Shown here one piece after another: positions 1 to 9,051 of a stretch of DNA of 64,000 bases. Both the position numbers and the translations under genes were made by a program. How positions within the stretch are numbered: position 1 is the first letter of the stretch; each line of letters starts with the position of its first letter. Source of the stretch: a virus; the IMG/VR virus record IMGVR_UViG_3300024507_000369, positions 1 to 64,000 of that record; one strand, 5' to 3'. The notes beneath the pieces are model-generated. The model was given only the letters and a program-made list of their open reading frames with translations, was not told where the DNA came from and did no database searches.

Positions 1-854
1 TTTTCATATCCATCGTTACCCACAAGGTCACGAATCTTATCTTCCAAAGACTCTGCAGTGCGAACTTCAGGTTCTTCTTTTTCCCCAGAAGATTTTACGG
101 GAGTTTCATCACCTTGAGCAGTGCCACCATAGGACTCTGAAGACTCTTTTTCAGAGGAGTTATCACTCTCACCTTCTTGCTCAGAAGAGGAGTCATTAGT
201 CTCCACAAAATCACTTGCAGGAGACTGTGAATTTCCTTGAGTTTCGTGAGAATCAAAGTCAGCAACCTTCTGCTGTTGTTCCTTTTCTTTTTTACAATAA
301 TTATAAAGTTCTTCAGCAGCAATCAGTGTATCTGCAAAACTTTCACAAGCATCAATGATATTAATGATTTCTTTTTCCTCTGGAGTAAAATCAAGAGTCA
401 AAAAGTTGCCAACTTTAAAATAAAGGTTAGCGCGGTCAGCAAGATTAAAAGTAGAAATATCTTCTTCTTTGAGTTGAAAGAAATCTTCTTCGTTCAGTTC
501 CTTATATCCATTAAAGAAAGTCTTAGCAAGACCAGCATACTTACGCTTCATCAGTTTTTCAATGCGAGCATCCTCAACCACATTCACAAACTGCTGAGGA
601 ACTTTTGCAGTTTCGCTCCAATCCTCATCAGGAGTAAAGAGTGCGTGACCCACCTCATGACCAACCAGAAGGTCATATACAAGGTTACTTGCCTTTTCCC
701 ACAAAGGCAGAGTCAGAACACGAGTATGAACATTGAAACAAGCAGTAGGAACCTTCTTGTGTTCCACCACAAGGTCTTCAGTAGCAAGAAGTTTGGCAAG
801 TTGAGATTTGATTTCGTGAGAGACTGCCATGAGGTTTGTTTCGTATGAGACCAT
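1..854 (-). CDS. Zinc metallopeptidase-like protein (HEVGH), C-terminus beyond the window
   Basis: I translated this frame by hand. It is open from an ATG at 854 to the window edge, giving 284 residues. Residues 66-70 are HEVGH, a zincin-type HExxH site, and residues 93-99 read VEDARIE, which in VWA-containing NorD/CobT-like proteins also follows this helix. From about residue 195 the protein becomes acidic and serine-rich (a linker), so a C-terminal domain, possibly VWA, probably lies outside the window. Cyanomyoviruses usually carry such a gene, annotated as peptidase or CobT-like. The target is unknown. An internal Met at residue 9 is an alternative start. A terminator-like hairpin lies just upstream, so it may be a separate transcription unit from gp46. 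Confidence 0.8.
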   Translation of the reverse strand, partial: MVSYETNLMAVSHEIKSQLAKLLATEDLVVEHKKVPTACFNVHTRVLTLPLWEKASNLVYDLLVGHEVGHALFTPDEDWSETAKVPQQFVNVVEDARIEKLMKRKYAGLAKTFFNGYKELNEEDFFQLKEEDISTFNLADRANLYFKVGNFLTLDFTPEEKEIINIIDACESFADTLIAAEELYNYCKKEKEQQQKVADFDSHETQGNSQSPASDFVETNDSSSEQEGESDNSSEKESSESYGGTAQGDETPVKSSGEKEEPEVRTAESLEDKIRDLVGNDGYE

Positions 855-999
855 CATAAAACGAAAGGTCGCCTTTTGGGCGACCCATGTGACGCTTTTT
901 GAACTGGGCGAGTCGTGCTTTTGCTTGCCTCAGTGCTTGCGGTTTAAGTTTTCGTTTCTGTTCTTTCTTTGAATGGTGTTTCCAGTTTGGGACTTGCAT
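778..999 (-). CDS. Small basic protein downstream of gp46
   Basis: A 73-residue frame starting 15 bp after the gp46 stop. The first 40 residues are strongly basic and look like a real protein (lysine/arginine-rich helix with HSKKEQKRKLKP, then RQAKARLAQFKKR). The last 25 residues overlap the start of the metallopeptidase gene by 77 bp and run through a terminator-like hairpin at 858-885. The tail may therefore be read-through of a gene that lost its stop. The function is unknown; nucleic-acid binding is only a guess from charge. Confidence 0.5.
   Translation of the reverse strand: MQVPNWKHHSKKEQKRKLKPQALRQAKARLAQFKKRHMGRPKGDLSFYDGLIRNKPHGSLSRNQISTCQTSCY
858..885 (-). terminator. Intrinsic-terminator-like hairpin before the metallopeptidase gene
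   Basis: On the minus strand GGTCGCC, a CAAAA loop and GGCGACC form a perfect 7-bp GC-rich stem followed by TTTCGTTTT. It lies inside the 3' part of the small basic ORF and 4 bp before the metallopeptidase ATG. Confidence 0.55.
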
Positions 1000-1013
1000 T
1001 GTTATTAAGTGGA

Positions 1014-2726
1014 TCAGACCACCATATGCGAAAAACCTTTTACTTTTTCAAACTTTATGACACTTTCAAATCTGTCCTCAAGACCTGTCTTATGAGAGAT
1101 AACAAAAATGTTTGCGTCTTTAATTACATAACGAATGATTTTAAGAAACTCTTCGGTTCCAGTGGAATCCAAAGAACTATCAAAAATTTCATCAAGAATC
1201 ATTAGATTAGTATTCACCGAGTTCTTCATTCTTGCAACTTCTCTCCAAGTAAAAAGAAGTGCTAGGTCGATTCTTTGTTTTTCTCCTTCACTAAAAGAAG
1301 CATAGGAGAAATCTTCGTGAATGGGTGACTGGACGGTTTCGTTAAACTCCTCATCAAGAGTAAAGTTAATATAGAAGTCCATCATTTGCAGATAACGATT
1401 GACCTGCTGATTGATGAGTGGCAAATACTTCTTAATAATTTTGGATTTTACTCCACCGTCTTTGAGCAAACTATACGAAAAATCGTAATAGTTGATTGTG
1501 TCTTTTTTAGAAGCGAGTTCGTCGTATGTAATTTTTAAGTTGTCTTTGAAGGATTCTAACTTCTCATGTTCAGAATTTCGGTTTGCAAGGTTCTCGGTAA
1601 GAACTTGAATTTCTTTTTCAAGATTTCGGATTTGTCTTTGTAATCCGTTAATCTTAATATTGTTTTGAGAAATGCCATTCGTTAATTTTGAAATCTCCTT
1701 CGACAGAGTATTGAATTGACGCTCTCGCTCTTCTTCCTCTTTAATTGCCTCCTCTAGTTCTTTATAACCAGATTGCAACTCTTTTGCTTTATTTTGAGCG
1801 TCGTTAATTCTATTTATTCTGAAGATCTCTTCGATAGACTGTGTGCAGGTGGGGCATACCGTATTCTCTGTAAAGAACTTATGCTCTTTAGTAATGGTAG
1901 ATACTTTTTGAGAAATCTTACCCTTTAAGTTTCCAAGTTTGCGTAGTTTTTCTGCATATCCAACCAACTTATCTTGCTCTCGAATATACTCATAAAGAGG
2001 TTCTTCTAAAGTACTATTCTCATTCATATATTGTTGGATTTCTTTATCCAAATCGGAAATTTTCCGATTACTATTATCAATACTTTCTTTTCCGCGATTC
2101 TCAAGTTCTTCAATGAACTCCTGTTGCATTTTGACTTTATCAAGAAGAGATTCTTTCTTCAGTTCATAAACTTTGATTTCTTCTTTTGTTTGACGAATCT
2201 TTTCTTTGATAACCATATTCATTGAAGAAAAAATCTTGATATCAAGCAAATCCTCAATGACTTCTCTACGATGTGCAGCAGAGAGTTGCATAAAAGGAAC
2301 AAAAGTACTAGAACCCAGAATTACAATCTGAGTGAAGGACTTGTAGTTCATTTTAAGAACATTTTGCTCCAACCACTTCTGCTGATCTAAAGCAGCGGCA
2401 GATTGATCCAAAGAAGTATCATTTCTCCAAATCTCAAAAAGTGCAGGTTTAATTCCCCTTACAACTTTCCAATCAGCATTTCCAATCGAAAACTCTACTT
2501 CAACTCTACAGTCCTTTTCATTTACAGAGTTAATAAGTTGAGGTTTATTAATCTTACGAAATGGTTTTCCAAACAAAGCAAATGTAAGTGCATCCAGAAC
2601 AGTACTTTTTCCTGCTCCATTTGTACCGACAATGAGATTAGTTTTATTTTTTGTAAAATCAACTTCAGTGTACTGATTGCCAGTGCTTAAAAAGTTTTTC
2701 CAACGAATAGTTTTAAATAAAATCAT
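1014..2726 (-). CDS. 46: Recombination endonuclease ATPase subunit gp46 (Rad50/SbcC-like)
   Basis: At 570 residues it is close to T4 gp46 (about 560). It has a Walker A GTNGAGKST at 34-42, a long coiled coil around a CPTC zinc hook at 291-294, the ABC signature FSEGEKQR at 478-485, Walker B LMILDEIFD at 508-516 and a VISHK switch histidine near 543-547. With gp47 it forms the Mre11-Rad50-like complex that resects DNA ends for recombination-dependent replication. Its start overlaps the 90-residue gene upstream by 14 bp, so translation is probably coupled. Confidence 0.97.
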   Translation of the reverse strand: MILFKTIRWKNFLSTGNQYTEVDFTKNKTNLIVGTNGAGKSTVLDALTFALFGKPFRKINKPQLINSVNEKDCRVEVEFSIGNADWKVVRGIKPALFEIWRNDTSLDQSAAALDQQKWLEQNVLKMNYKSFTQIVILGSSTFVPFMQLSAAHRREVIEDLLDIKIFSSMNMVIKEKIRQTKEEIKVYELKKESLLDKVKMQQEFIEELENRGKESIDNSNRKISDLDKEIQQYMNENSTLEEPLYEYIREQDKLVGYAEKLRKLGNLKGKISQKVSTITKEHKFFTENTVCPTCTQSIEEIFRINRINDAQNKAKELQSGYKELEEAIKEEEERERQFNTLSKEISKLTNGISQNNIKINGLQRQIRNLEKEIQVLTENLANRNSEHEKLESFKDNLKITYDELASKKDTINYYDFSYSLLKDGGVKSKIIKKYLPLINQQVNRYLQMMDFYINFTLDEEFNETVQSPIHEDFSYASFSEGEKQRIDLALLFTWREVARMKNSVNTNLMILDEIFDSSLDSTGTEEFLKIIRYVIKDANIFVISHKTGLEDRFESVIKFEKVKGFSHMVV

Positions 2727-2985
2727 GATCAGTGTTTGGAGGAATTACAATGTCATTTGGAGTAATCACTGCATATTGATACCCATGCAGTTCACAAGTT
2801 TTTATCATTACTTCATCTTCAATTTCAATTACATGCATTTCTGGATATCCTTCTTCTTCTAACATCATAGCATACCGAACAGCATCATCCTCTTCCTGAA
2901 AAAGATACAAAATATGTTCTCCCTCATCATCAATTACGGAATATGCTCCTTCAGTTTCTCTGCCATTGATTGTTAGAATAAACAT
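2713..2985 (-). CDS. DUF3110-like small acidic protein between gp47 and gp46
   Basis: 90 residues. The pattern of an N-terminal strand, then YLFQEEDDAVRYAMMLEEEG, then an acidic segment closely resembles DUF3110, a family I know from cyanobacteria and their phages. The biochemical role is unknown. It directly abuts the gp47 stop and overlaps the gp46 start, so it is co-translated with the two nuclease subunits. This is good circumstantial evidence for a cyanobacterial host. Confidence 0.85.
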   Translation of the reverse strand: MFILTINGRETEGAYSVIDDEGEHILYLFQEEDDAVRYAMMLEEEGYPEMHVIEIEDEVMIKTCELHGYQYAVITPNDIVIPPNTDHDFI

Positions 2986-4026
2986 TTAAACTAATTCACA
3001 TGCCTCTTGATAAATTTCTTGCATCATTTTTTGAATGACTGATTTATCAAGACTAATTTCTGCCTCCTCAATATATCTATTCAGGATAGAAATAGTGTCT
3101 TCGCTTTCAAATGCTTCAAACTCTTCATGTTCTTGAATGTCAAAATTCTCAATGATTTTGAGTTCTGCAATGTTGGAAGAATAAAGTTTATCAATAAACT
3201 TTTCAAACTTTTTAGTGTCAGACTTTTTACGAACAACAACCTTTACGATCTTGTTTTCGTACTCACGAGTATCAAATGTTTGATAGTTAGTGTCCTCATA
3301 ATAAATGTTATGGAACATCTTATAAGGATTGTTTACATGCTCGTGAGTTATCGTTTCAGTATCAAAAATAGTGAATCCACGAGTATCACCAACATCAGTC
3401 CAGTAGATCTCATAGGGATTTCCTAAGTAAAAGACCGTTCCATCATTCGATCTAGTGTGATAGTGTCCCGAGTAGACTCTAGTGAACTTATCAAATAGTT
3501 TGCCCTCCAGACCGTGCTCCATGACGATTTGCTTATTAACTCTAAATCCCTGGAGTTCAAGGTGCCCCATCGCGCACGGGCAAGTTGTCTTTTTAATAAG
3601 TTTGAGAGTACTTTCCTCATTTTCTTGATTAATCCAGGGTATAAAAAGTGTTCGGAGATTATCGAGAATAACTTCAGTTGGTTCCGAATATACCGTCACA
3701 TTATCATACTCACGCAAAAGTAAATCAACTGCATTTACATTATTAGTGTTCTTATAATAAGCCGTATGATTTCCTACAATTGTATGGACCCTTACACCCA
3801 TTTCTTGAAGACGGTCATAGTAATTATTTTTTGCCCAAGATAAAGCAGAGAAATCAATTCCCTTACGACTATCAAAAGTATCTCCCATATCTACAACAGT
3901 AGTAATCCCTTGCTCTTCGAGTGTAGGGAAAAATACATTGTCGTAGAAATTTAGAAAATAATCATGAAAGAGTTTGGAATTCTTTCTCGCACCAAAATGT
4001 TGGTCTGTAATAATTGCTACTTTCAT
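2986..4026 (-). CDS. 47: Recombination endonuclease subunit gp47 (Mre11/SbcD-like)
   Basis: A 346-residue calcineurin-like phosphoesterase. Metal-binding motifs are in order: DQH at 8-10, GDTFD at 48-52, GNH at 85-87, GH at 154-155 and GHYH at 187-190. It is the nuclease partner of gp46 in end processing. It ends one base before the DUF3110-like gene and begins directly after gp55. Length matches T4 gp47 (about 339). Confidence 0.97.
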   Translation of the reverse strand: MKVAIITDQHFGARKNSKLFHDYFLNFYDNVFFPTLEEQGITTVVDMGDTFDSRKGIDFSALSWAKNNYYDRLQEMGVRVHTIVGNHTAYYKNTNNVNAVDLLLREYDNVTVYSEPTEVILDNLRTLFIPWINQENEESTLKLIKKTTCPCAMGHLELQGFRVNKQIVMEHGLEGKLFDKFTRVYSGHYHTRSNDGTVFYLGNPYEIYWTDVGDTRGFTIFDTETITHEHVNNPYKMFHNIYYEDTNYQTFDTREYENKIVKVVVRKKSDTKKFEKFIDKLYSSNIAELKIIENFDIQEHEEFEAFESEDTISILNRYIEEAEISLDKSVIQKMMQEIYQEACELV

Positions 4027-4566
4027 TCAATACCGCAGTTTGCTGTGAACTCCGTCCTTGATAGAATTATAATCGGAATAGTTCCCGCCGTCAATAGTGT
4101 TGTCGTCTGTGAAGACTTCCGAAAATCCAGACCTTTCAAGGATTTTATTTTTGATTTCCAATTGACGCTTTTCTCTTTGGATGCGACGAAGGAAAGCGTA
4201 GTGAATGATTTGAGTGAAGTATGCGAAAGGATTTTGTGACTTCTCCGGATTGAAATTGTGAATGTACTGAACACAATTTTCAATACCATCAGAAATCATA
4301 TCTTCCTTGAACATGTAGTTCACGAAGTTTGGTTTAAAGGAAAGGTGATTCGCAATCTTTAAGAAACACTCTCCAATGTAGCGGGGAATAGGAGGTTTTG
4401 TATCCCAAGTCTTTGCACGGTCTTCTTTCGTTAATTCTCTGCCAAACTTTTTAATAAAAGTTATTTCAACATCTTCACGATATTTGATGATAGCAGCAAG
4501 GAACTCTTTATTATTGACATAATGCTCTGACCTTTTTCTTTTGGCCATGACTGCTGTGGTAATCAT
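4027..4566 (-). CDS. 55: Late-transcription sigma factor gp55
   Basis: 179 residues (T4 gp55 is 185), with the conserved N-terminal YVNNKEFLAAIIKYRED and a sigma region-2-like helical core. It directs host RNA polymerase to late promoters (NATAAATA in cyanophages), and such octamers occur throughout this window. The ATG at 4566 gives MITTAVMAKRKRSEHYV; the second Met, at 4548, is an equally plausible start giving 173 residues. A near-consensus sigma70 promoter lies directly upstream (4592-4620), which suits a gene that must be expressed before late transcription. Confidence 0.95.
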   Translation of the reverse strand: MITTAVMAKRKRSEHYVNNKEFLAAIIKYREDVEITFIKKFGRELTKEDRAKTWDTKPPIPRYIGECFLKIANHLSFKPNFVNYMFKEDMISDGIENCVQYIHNFNPEKSQNPFAYFTQIIHYAFLRRIQREKRQLEIKNKILERSGFSEVFTDDNTIDGGNYSDYNSIKDGVHSKLRY

Positions 4567-4591
4567 AAGTTTTTATCATTATTATGTATAG

Positions 4592-4620
4592 ATTATACCA
4601 CTTATACAAATGCTTGACAA
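4592..4620 (-). promoter_or_regulatory. Sigma70-type promoter of gp55
   Basis: On the minus strand TTGTCA (4615-4620), a 17-bp spacer and TATAAT (4592-4597), about 25-30 bp upstream of the gp55 ATG. The -10 is perfect and the -35 is one mismatch from consensus. Confidence 0.85.
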
Positions 4621-4671
4621 GGTATTCAAAAGTTGATACAATTACCTTTGTGGAGGTTGATAAGATAAGCT

Positions 4672-5064
4672 TTAACTATTTTTATAGAGTTTCTCTAATA
4701 TCTCTTTAGCATCATTGACATTAGAGATATAACCCATTTTACGACTGATTTTTGATTGATTTATACTTTTTTTATCAGATTGTCGTACATAATTTTGATA
4801 CATCATTATTATTTTTATATCTGAAGATTCGGAAAGAGTTAATACATCTTCAAGATTTATTAAAAACATATCTTCCTTTGTTGTTTTTAACCAAGGTTCT
4901 ATTTTATATCCAACAACTCCCATTCTAGTAGTAACTTCGCTTAAAACAATGGGATTTGAAATAATCAATATTGTTCGATCTTCTTCTTCAGAGGCAGCAA
5001 CTTTAGCAAATATTTCTTCCCCTGTTTTTAATTTTATTGTTGCATAAAAATCGTCTTCTATCAT
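4672..5064 (-). CDS. Conserved cyanophage small protein, Lsm-like N-terminus
   Basis: 130 residues. The first ~60 residues form alternating hydrophobic/charged strands (FYATIKLKTGEEIFAKV, then ILIISNPIVLSEV), as in small Sm/Lsm-like barrels. The C-terminal third is basic and helical. I know similar uncharacterised genes next to uvsW in other cyanophages but no function. It overlaps the UvsW stop by 4 bp (ATGA), indicating coupled translation. Confidence 0.8.
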   Translation of the reverse strand: MIEDDFYATIKLKTGEEIFAKVAASEEEDRTILIISNPIVLSEVTTRMGVVGYKIEPWLKTTKEDMFLINLEDVLTLSESSDIKIIMMYQNYVRQSDKKSINQSKISRKMGYISNVNDAKEILEKLYKNS

Positions 5065-6530
5065 TTTTTTAAATTAATTGTAATTATATCGTAATTAAAA
5101 TTCTCTTCATTATAGATCTTAATTCTTTCAATGAGATGATTTAGAGTATAATTTTTTCTTGCGTTATATGTACAGTCATCAGCGATATCATAAAGTGTTG
5201 CTTTTACTTTGTCTTTTCCTTTTCTAAGAACTCGTCCAATGCTTTGAAGATTACGAATTCTTGATTTGCTTGGTGAGGCAAAAATAACATTATGTAAATT
5301 TTTGATGTTGATTCCGGTAGAAAAAGTTCCATAAGATGCAACAATAATTGCATTATTTTCTCTTTCTGTAATTTCTCTAACCAATTCTCTTTCTTCAGCG
5401 TCAACTCCACCATGAATAAAAAATACTTTACGATCATTTCGCTTATTAGTATTTATCTTTTCAAATAAGATAGCTCCATGCGCTTCTACTCTTGAAAATA
5501 AAATAAGGGTATTTCCTTTTAAATCTAATGCAAGATTTGTAATAAATTTATTTCTTTGTTCATGAGAAATTAAATATTGAATCTCATCTTCATAAGTTTC
5601 AAATTTTTGTGGATTATGTTTTAAAACAATACACTGAATATCTAATTGTGATAAATGACCTTGCCTCATCAATTCATCTGTTTTGGTAACTTTATAAGAT
5701 GGACCAAATAACCCCTCTAAAACCCATTTATGTGTTTGTGTTCCATCAAGAGTTCCAGTAAAACCAAAACGATATTTTGCATGATGAAGTTTGGTCATAA
5801 TTTCTATCAAGGATTTGCTCTTGAAAAGATGAGCTTCATCGCCTATAATTACATTATATTCTTCAAAAAAAGATCTCTCTAGTTTATAAACAGACTGCCA
5901 AGTTGTGATCGTTACAGAATATTCATTTGTTTTTTCTTTACCCGAATAAATACGGTGACAATATGAATCAGCATCCCAACCATAGTCTTGGAAATCCTTG
6001 TACATCTGCTCTACCAAAGATGTCGTTGGAACAACTAGAAGAATTTTTTGTCCTTTATCTACATAATACCTTACGAGGGAATAAATCATCAAGGATTTTC
6101 CTGAGGCTGTGGGTGATATCAATAATTTTCGGTTATGTCGTAGAGCATCGTATACTCCCTCTACTTGATACTCCCGTGGAGAATGAGCACAAATAGATTT
6201 CATATAGTCTTTTACACCTTCATATGAAATATTTTGATTTATTTCGAAAGGTTGTCCGTAAAATTTGTTATCTTCAAACTTATAAGAATATCCGTATTGA
6301 TTGCAAAAATTTACAATTTTATCTAAGAGACCAACATATATTTGTTTCGATCTCATATCATATAAATGAATTTCTCCATTCCAATTTCTACCTCTATACT
6401 GAGGCATAAATTTTGCATTAGGAACCTCAAACTTAAAGTGATCTCTAAGTTCATACTCAATATGAGGTTCTGTATTGATTTTTAAAAATACTTCGTTTGA
6501 TTTAGAAATAATAAGATCGGTTGTGTTCAC
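5061..6530 (-). CDS. uvsW: RNA-DNA and DNA helicase UvsW
   Basis: A 489-residue superfamily 2 helicase. Walker A SPTASGKS is at 139-146, DEAH at 231-234, motif III TGT at 258-260 and motif VI QSIGRVLRKG at 429-438. In T4, UvsW unwinds R-loops and branched intermediates, turning off origin replication and promoting recombination-dependent replication. An AATAAATA octamer lies 22 bp upstream of the ATG, consistent with late expression as in T4. Confidence 0.97.
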   Translation of the reverse strand: MNTTDLIISKSNEVFLKINTEPHIEYELRDHFKFEVPNAKFMPQYRGRNWNGEIHLYDMRSKQIYVGLLDKIVNFCNQYGYSYKFEDNKFYGQPFEINQNISYEGVKDYMKSICAHSPREYQVEGVYDALRHNRKLLISPTASGKSLMIYSLVRYYVDKGQKILLVVPTTSLVEQMYKDFQDYGWDADSYCHRIYSGKEKTNEYSVTITTWQSVYKLERSFFEEYNVIIGDEAHLFKSKSLIEIMTKLHHAKYRFGFTGTLDGTQTHKWVLEGLFGPSYKVTKTDELMRQGHLSQLDIQCIVLKHNPQKFETYEDEIQYLISHEQRNKFITNLALDLKGNTLILFSRVEAHGAILFEKINTNKRNDRKVFFIHGGVDAEERELVREITERENNAIIVASYGTFSTGINIKNLHNVIFASPSKSRIRNLQSIGRVLRKGKDKVKATLYDIADDCTYNARKNYTLNHLIERIKIYNEENFNYDIITINLKK

Positions 6531-6551
6531 GATGATTCATTCATCTGTGAA

Positions 6552-6559
6552 TATTTATT
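6552..6559 (-). promoter_or_regulatory. Late promoter octamer (AATAAATA) for uvsW
   Basis: AATAAATA on the minus strand, 22 bp before the UvsW ATG. It fits the NATAAATA late-promoter consensus reported for cyanomyoviruses. Confidence 0.6.
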
Positions 6560-6996
6560 TACCCTAGTCCAGCGTTAAATCTCATAAATTCAATTGCATT
6601 CTTGATTTGATATGTTCTATTTTGAATCATTTTTAAAATGCTTTCAATATAAACAAGCATAGTGTCATAATAATCTATTTTCAAACAAACAGTTGACAAT
6701 TTTTCATCGGCATCCAAATATTTTTGCATAGTGTCTTTATCCCTGATTTTTTTGGGAAATGGATTTTCCACATAAACATCAGGATCTGCCTTCCCAGAAT
6801 AGTATTCATATCTTTCATGTCTAATATTTCTTTTTTGTTGTTCTGCTTTTTTTCTCAACAAAAAAATGGTATTGTATAGATCAAAATATTTTGCGTGAAG
6901 GATGGGAATATTTGTAGATTCCGTATGAAGATTATCCATGTCAATTTTGGAGTCCTGCTCCCACATTTTTTGAATAGTATCAAGATCAAAACTCAT
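6559..6996 (-). CDS. uvsY: Recombination mediator UvsY
   Basis: A 145-residue, mostly helical protein immediately upstream of uvsW. N-terminal motif: LDTIQKMWEQDSKID. T4 UvsY (137 residues) loads UvsX recombinase onto gp32-coated single-stranded DNA. Length, position and the WEQD motif all fit. The start overlaps the stop of the preceding baseplate gene by 4 bp. Confidence 0.93.
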   Translation of the reverse strand: MSFDLDTIQKMWEQDSKIDMDNLHTESTNIPILHAKYFDLYNTIFLLRKKAEQQKRNIRHERYEYYSGKADPDVYVENPFPKKIRDKDTMQKYLDADEKLSTVCLKIDYYDTMLVYIESILKMIQNRTYQIKNAIEFMRFNAGLG

Positions 6997-7553
6997 AAAG
7001 GATCGCCATTCAAATCTGTAATATTAAACATAGTATACTTGAAAGATACTTCTGCTGTAAAGTATTGAATGTCTGTTTCTGTAGCATCAAATTGTAATGT
7101 AGTCAAATTATAAGGAAACAAGTCTCTAAATTTTATTTTAAAGTTTGCATTTTGGCTGCTTGTTAAAACAGTTAAAGTTCCATCCGAATACAGATTCATC
7201 AATCCTTTTCTTGGTTGATTCATATTTGGATTTGAAGTTTGTAATTCGTATATTTCTTCCAAGGATTCGGGAAATCCAAGACCACGAATCCAGTTTGAAA
7301 TTTCAGTGTAATTCGTCAAATCCTCATCAACTAAAAACCTAAGAGTGAAATCTTCAAACTCTATCTTTTCCCCAGGTTGAGGTATGTCTCTCAAATATGA
7401 TGGTTGATTGGCAATTCCTAAAGTTAATCCAGGTATATTTGCAGAATTACTAAAAAAGGCAACTTTAGGTGCTCTATTTAAAATAAATTTAAATCCAACA
7501 GGTGCTAGAAAATTTCTATTCTGTATTTGATTCTTAAATGAGTTGGTCGTCAT
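6993..7553 (-). CDS. Tail-tube-like baseplate protein
   Basis: 186 residues. The pattern resembles gp19-fold tail tube proteins: NFLAPVGFKFILNRAP near the N-terminus, then GEKIEFEDFTLRFLVDEDL and YTEISNWIRGLGFP. In T4, gp48 and gp54 share the tube fold and cap the baseplate, so a tube-initiator or hub role is likely, but I cannot tell which. It sits between gp23 and uvsY, where cyanophages commonly have a small baseplate gene. No clear late octamer; the gp23 terminator lies just upstream. Confidence 0.7.
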   Translation of the reverse strand: MTTNSFKNQIQNRNFLAPVGFKFILNRAPKVAFFSNSANIPGLTLGIANQPSYLRDIPQPGEKIEFEDFTLRFLVDEDLTNYTEISNWIRGLGFPESLEEIYELQTSNPNMNQPRKGLMNLYSDGTLTVLTSSQNANFKIKFRDLFPYNLTTLQFDATETDIQYFTAEVSFKYTMFNITDLNGDPL

Positions 7554-7571
7554 TTTTTTAAATATTTAGAT

Positions 7572-7598
7572 AAAAAAAGAGACCCTTTTGGGGTCTCT
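7572..7598 (-). terminator. Intrinsic terminator after gp23
   Basis: On the minus strand AGAGACCC, a 5-nt loop and GGGTCTCT form a stem directly followed by TTTTTTT, about 23 bp beyond the gp23 stop. It is a strong rho-independent terminator closing the head-gene transcript. Confidence 0.9.
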
Positions 7599-7620
7599 CG
7601 ATAATCTTATGTGATATTGA

Positions 7621-9051
7621 TCACATGAGGTTCTTAACAGCAACTCTTCTGTAGTAGCGGTTCTGGTTGGTCTGAAGACGACCGAGACCCTGATTGGTTC
7701 CTTCTGCAAATGGGTTAGCAACAAGACCATAACGGGTCTTAAAGCCAATCTTAGGCTGGAAGGAGTTCTCACCAACGGCACGAACCATTTGGAGAGGAAC
7801 ATAAGGACAATAGAAGAGTCCAGCGTCATAAGGGGAAGCACCCTTATAACCAACAACATAATACTGGTTACCTGGTGAGGTGTTACCCGCAGTGAGGTTA
7901 GCAGAATATGGGTCAATGTAGACGCGGAATTTGCCCATTAGAGTACCAGCAAAAGTATTGCCGGTGTCATCAACAGACAGATTAGCGTTAAGTGCAGGGG
8001 TGTAGTCTAGAACACCAGCCATGGTTAGTGCTGAAGCAACATCAGCAGAACACATGATGATGTTACCCTTTCCGCGACGAGTTCTTTGTGCGATTGCGTT
8101 AGCATCACGCTCGATTTGGAATAGGAGACCCTTGAACTTCTCAACTGACCAACGACCGTTGGAGTCAACATCGAGGTCGAAGATACCAGCTGTTGCAGTG
8201 TTTTGAACAGCACCCTGTTCAGCAACCTTATAGATGGTTCTGATAACTTCGCGGTTGATTTCAGCAAGAATCTCAGTTGAGAGAATGTTTGCTAATTCCG
8301 CTTCAGCATTCAGACCATGGATTGCCTTGAGGTCTTGAGCGAGTTCTAATGAGTACTCAGCTTTCAGAGCGCGTGACTTTGCAGTAACAGTGACTTTCTC
8401 GATTGAGAATGCCATCTGGTTGAATGCATCACCAGCTGTACCATCAAGGTTTTCTGCGTCGCCAGTAACCATACCCTGACCTACATTGTAGGCGGTTGAG
8501 GTTGCGCTACCAACTGGGTTTAGAACTGATGGGTTGCTTCCTGCTTGTGCAGTAGTACCCATACCAACGCCAACTTCAGTAAATCCTGCAGCCTCATCAA
8601 AACCTGCGTCTTGACCGGAGAATGCAGTATCTACTTCATTGAAGAAGGTTTCAGTTCCGCTTTGGTTGGTATAGCGGGAACGCATTGCGAAGATAAGTCC
8701 AGTAGGACCACTCATTGGTTGAACGCCAGCCAGGTCATAAGCGACCAGGTTGGGCATTGAACGACGAATGAGTGAAATCAGAACTGGATCAAAACCTGCA
8801 GTAGGACCACCAGCAGCGGAACCGCCACCGAAAGCACCACTAGCACCAGCAGCATTACCGCTGTTGGTTGGTGACTCCATGAGCATACTCATGGAACCGT
8901 TGTCGAAAGCAGATTGCTCTCTTAAAAATTTTTCTTGGTTTTCGAGCAGGACAGCGGTTACAGCTCTACGATGAGAATCTTTGATAGGGTCGATACCCTG
9001 ATAATCTAGTAGAGGTGCCCACTTTTCCTGCAGATGCTCAGAATGGAACAT
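7621..9051 (-). CDS. 23: Major capsid protein gp23
   Basis: A 476-residue HK97-fold capsomer. Recognisable stretches are LIRRSMPNLVAYDLAGVQPM and the C-terminal QPKIGFKTRYGLVANPFAEG. As in T4, the N-terminus should be removed by the gp21 protease: an LxE cleavage-type tripeptide LME sits at 57-59, before a Gly/Ala-rich segment, close to T4's cut after residue 65. It follows gp22 and is closed by a strong terminator. There is no late octamer directly upstream, so expression probably comes from the gp22 promoter. Confidence 0.98.
   Translation of the reverse strand: MFHSEHLQEKWAPLLDYQGIDPIKDSHRRAVTAVLLENQEKFLREQSAFDNGSMSMLMESPTNSGNAAGASGAFGGGSAAGGPTAGFDPVLISLIRRSMPNLVAYDLAGVQPMSGPTGLIFAMRSRYTNQSGTETFFNEVDTAFSGQDAGFDEAAGFTEVGVGMGTTAQAGSNPSVLNPVGSATSTAYNVGQGMVTGDAENLDGTAGDAFNQMAFSIEKVTVTAKSRALKAEYSLELAQDLKAIHGLNAEAELANILSTEILAEINREVIRTIYKVAEQGAVQNTATAGIFDLDVDSNGRWSVEKFKGLLFQIERDANAIAQRTRRGKGNIIMCSADVASALTMAGVLDYTPALNANLSVDDTGNTFAGTLMGKFRVYIDPYSANLTAGNTSPGNQYYVVGYKGASPYDAGLFYCPYVPLQMVRAVGENSFQPKIGFKTRYGLVANPFAEGTNQGLGRLQTNQNRYYRRVAVKNLM

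Noticed and set aside
237-848. 203-residue plus-strand ORF
   Set aside because: It is the complement of the metallopeptidase gene; its translation is low-complexity Phe/Ser-rich and lacks a start signal.
7566-7916. 116-residue minus-strand ORF in the gp23 3' end
   Set aside because: Out-of-frame shadow of gp23 running through its terminator.
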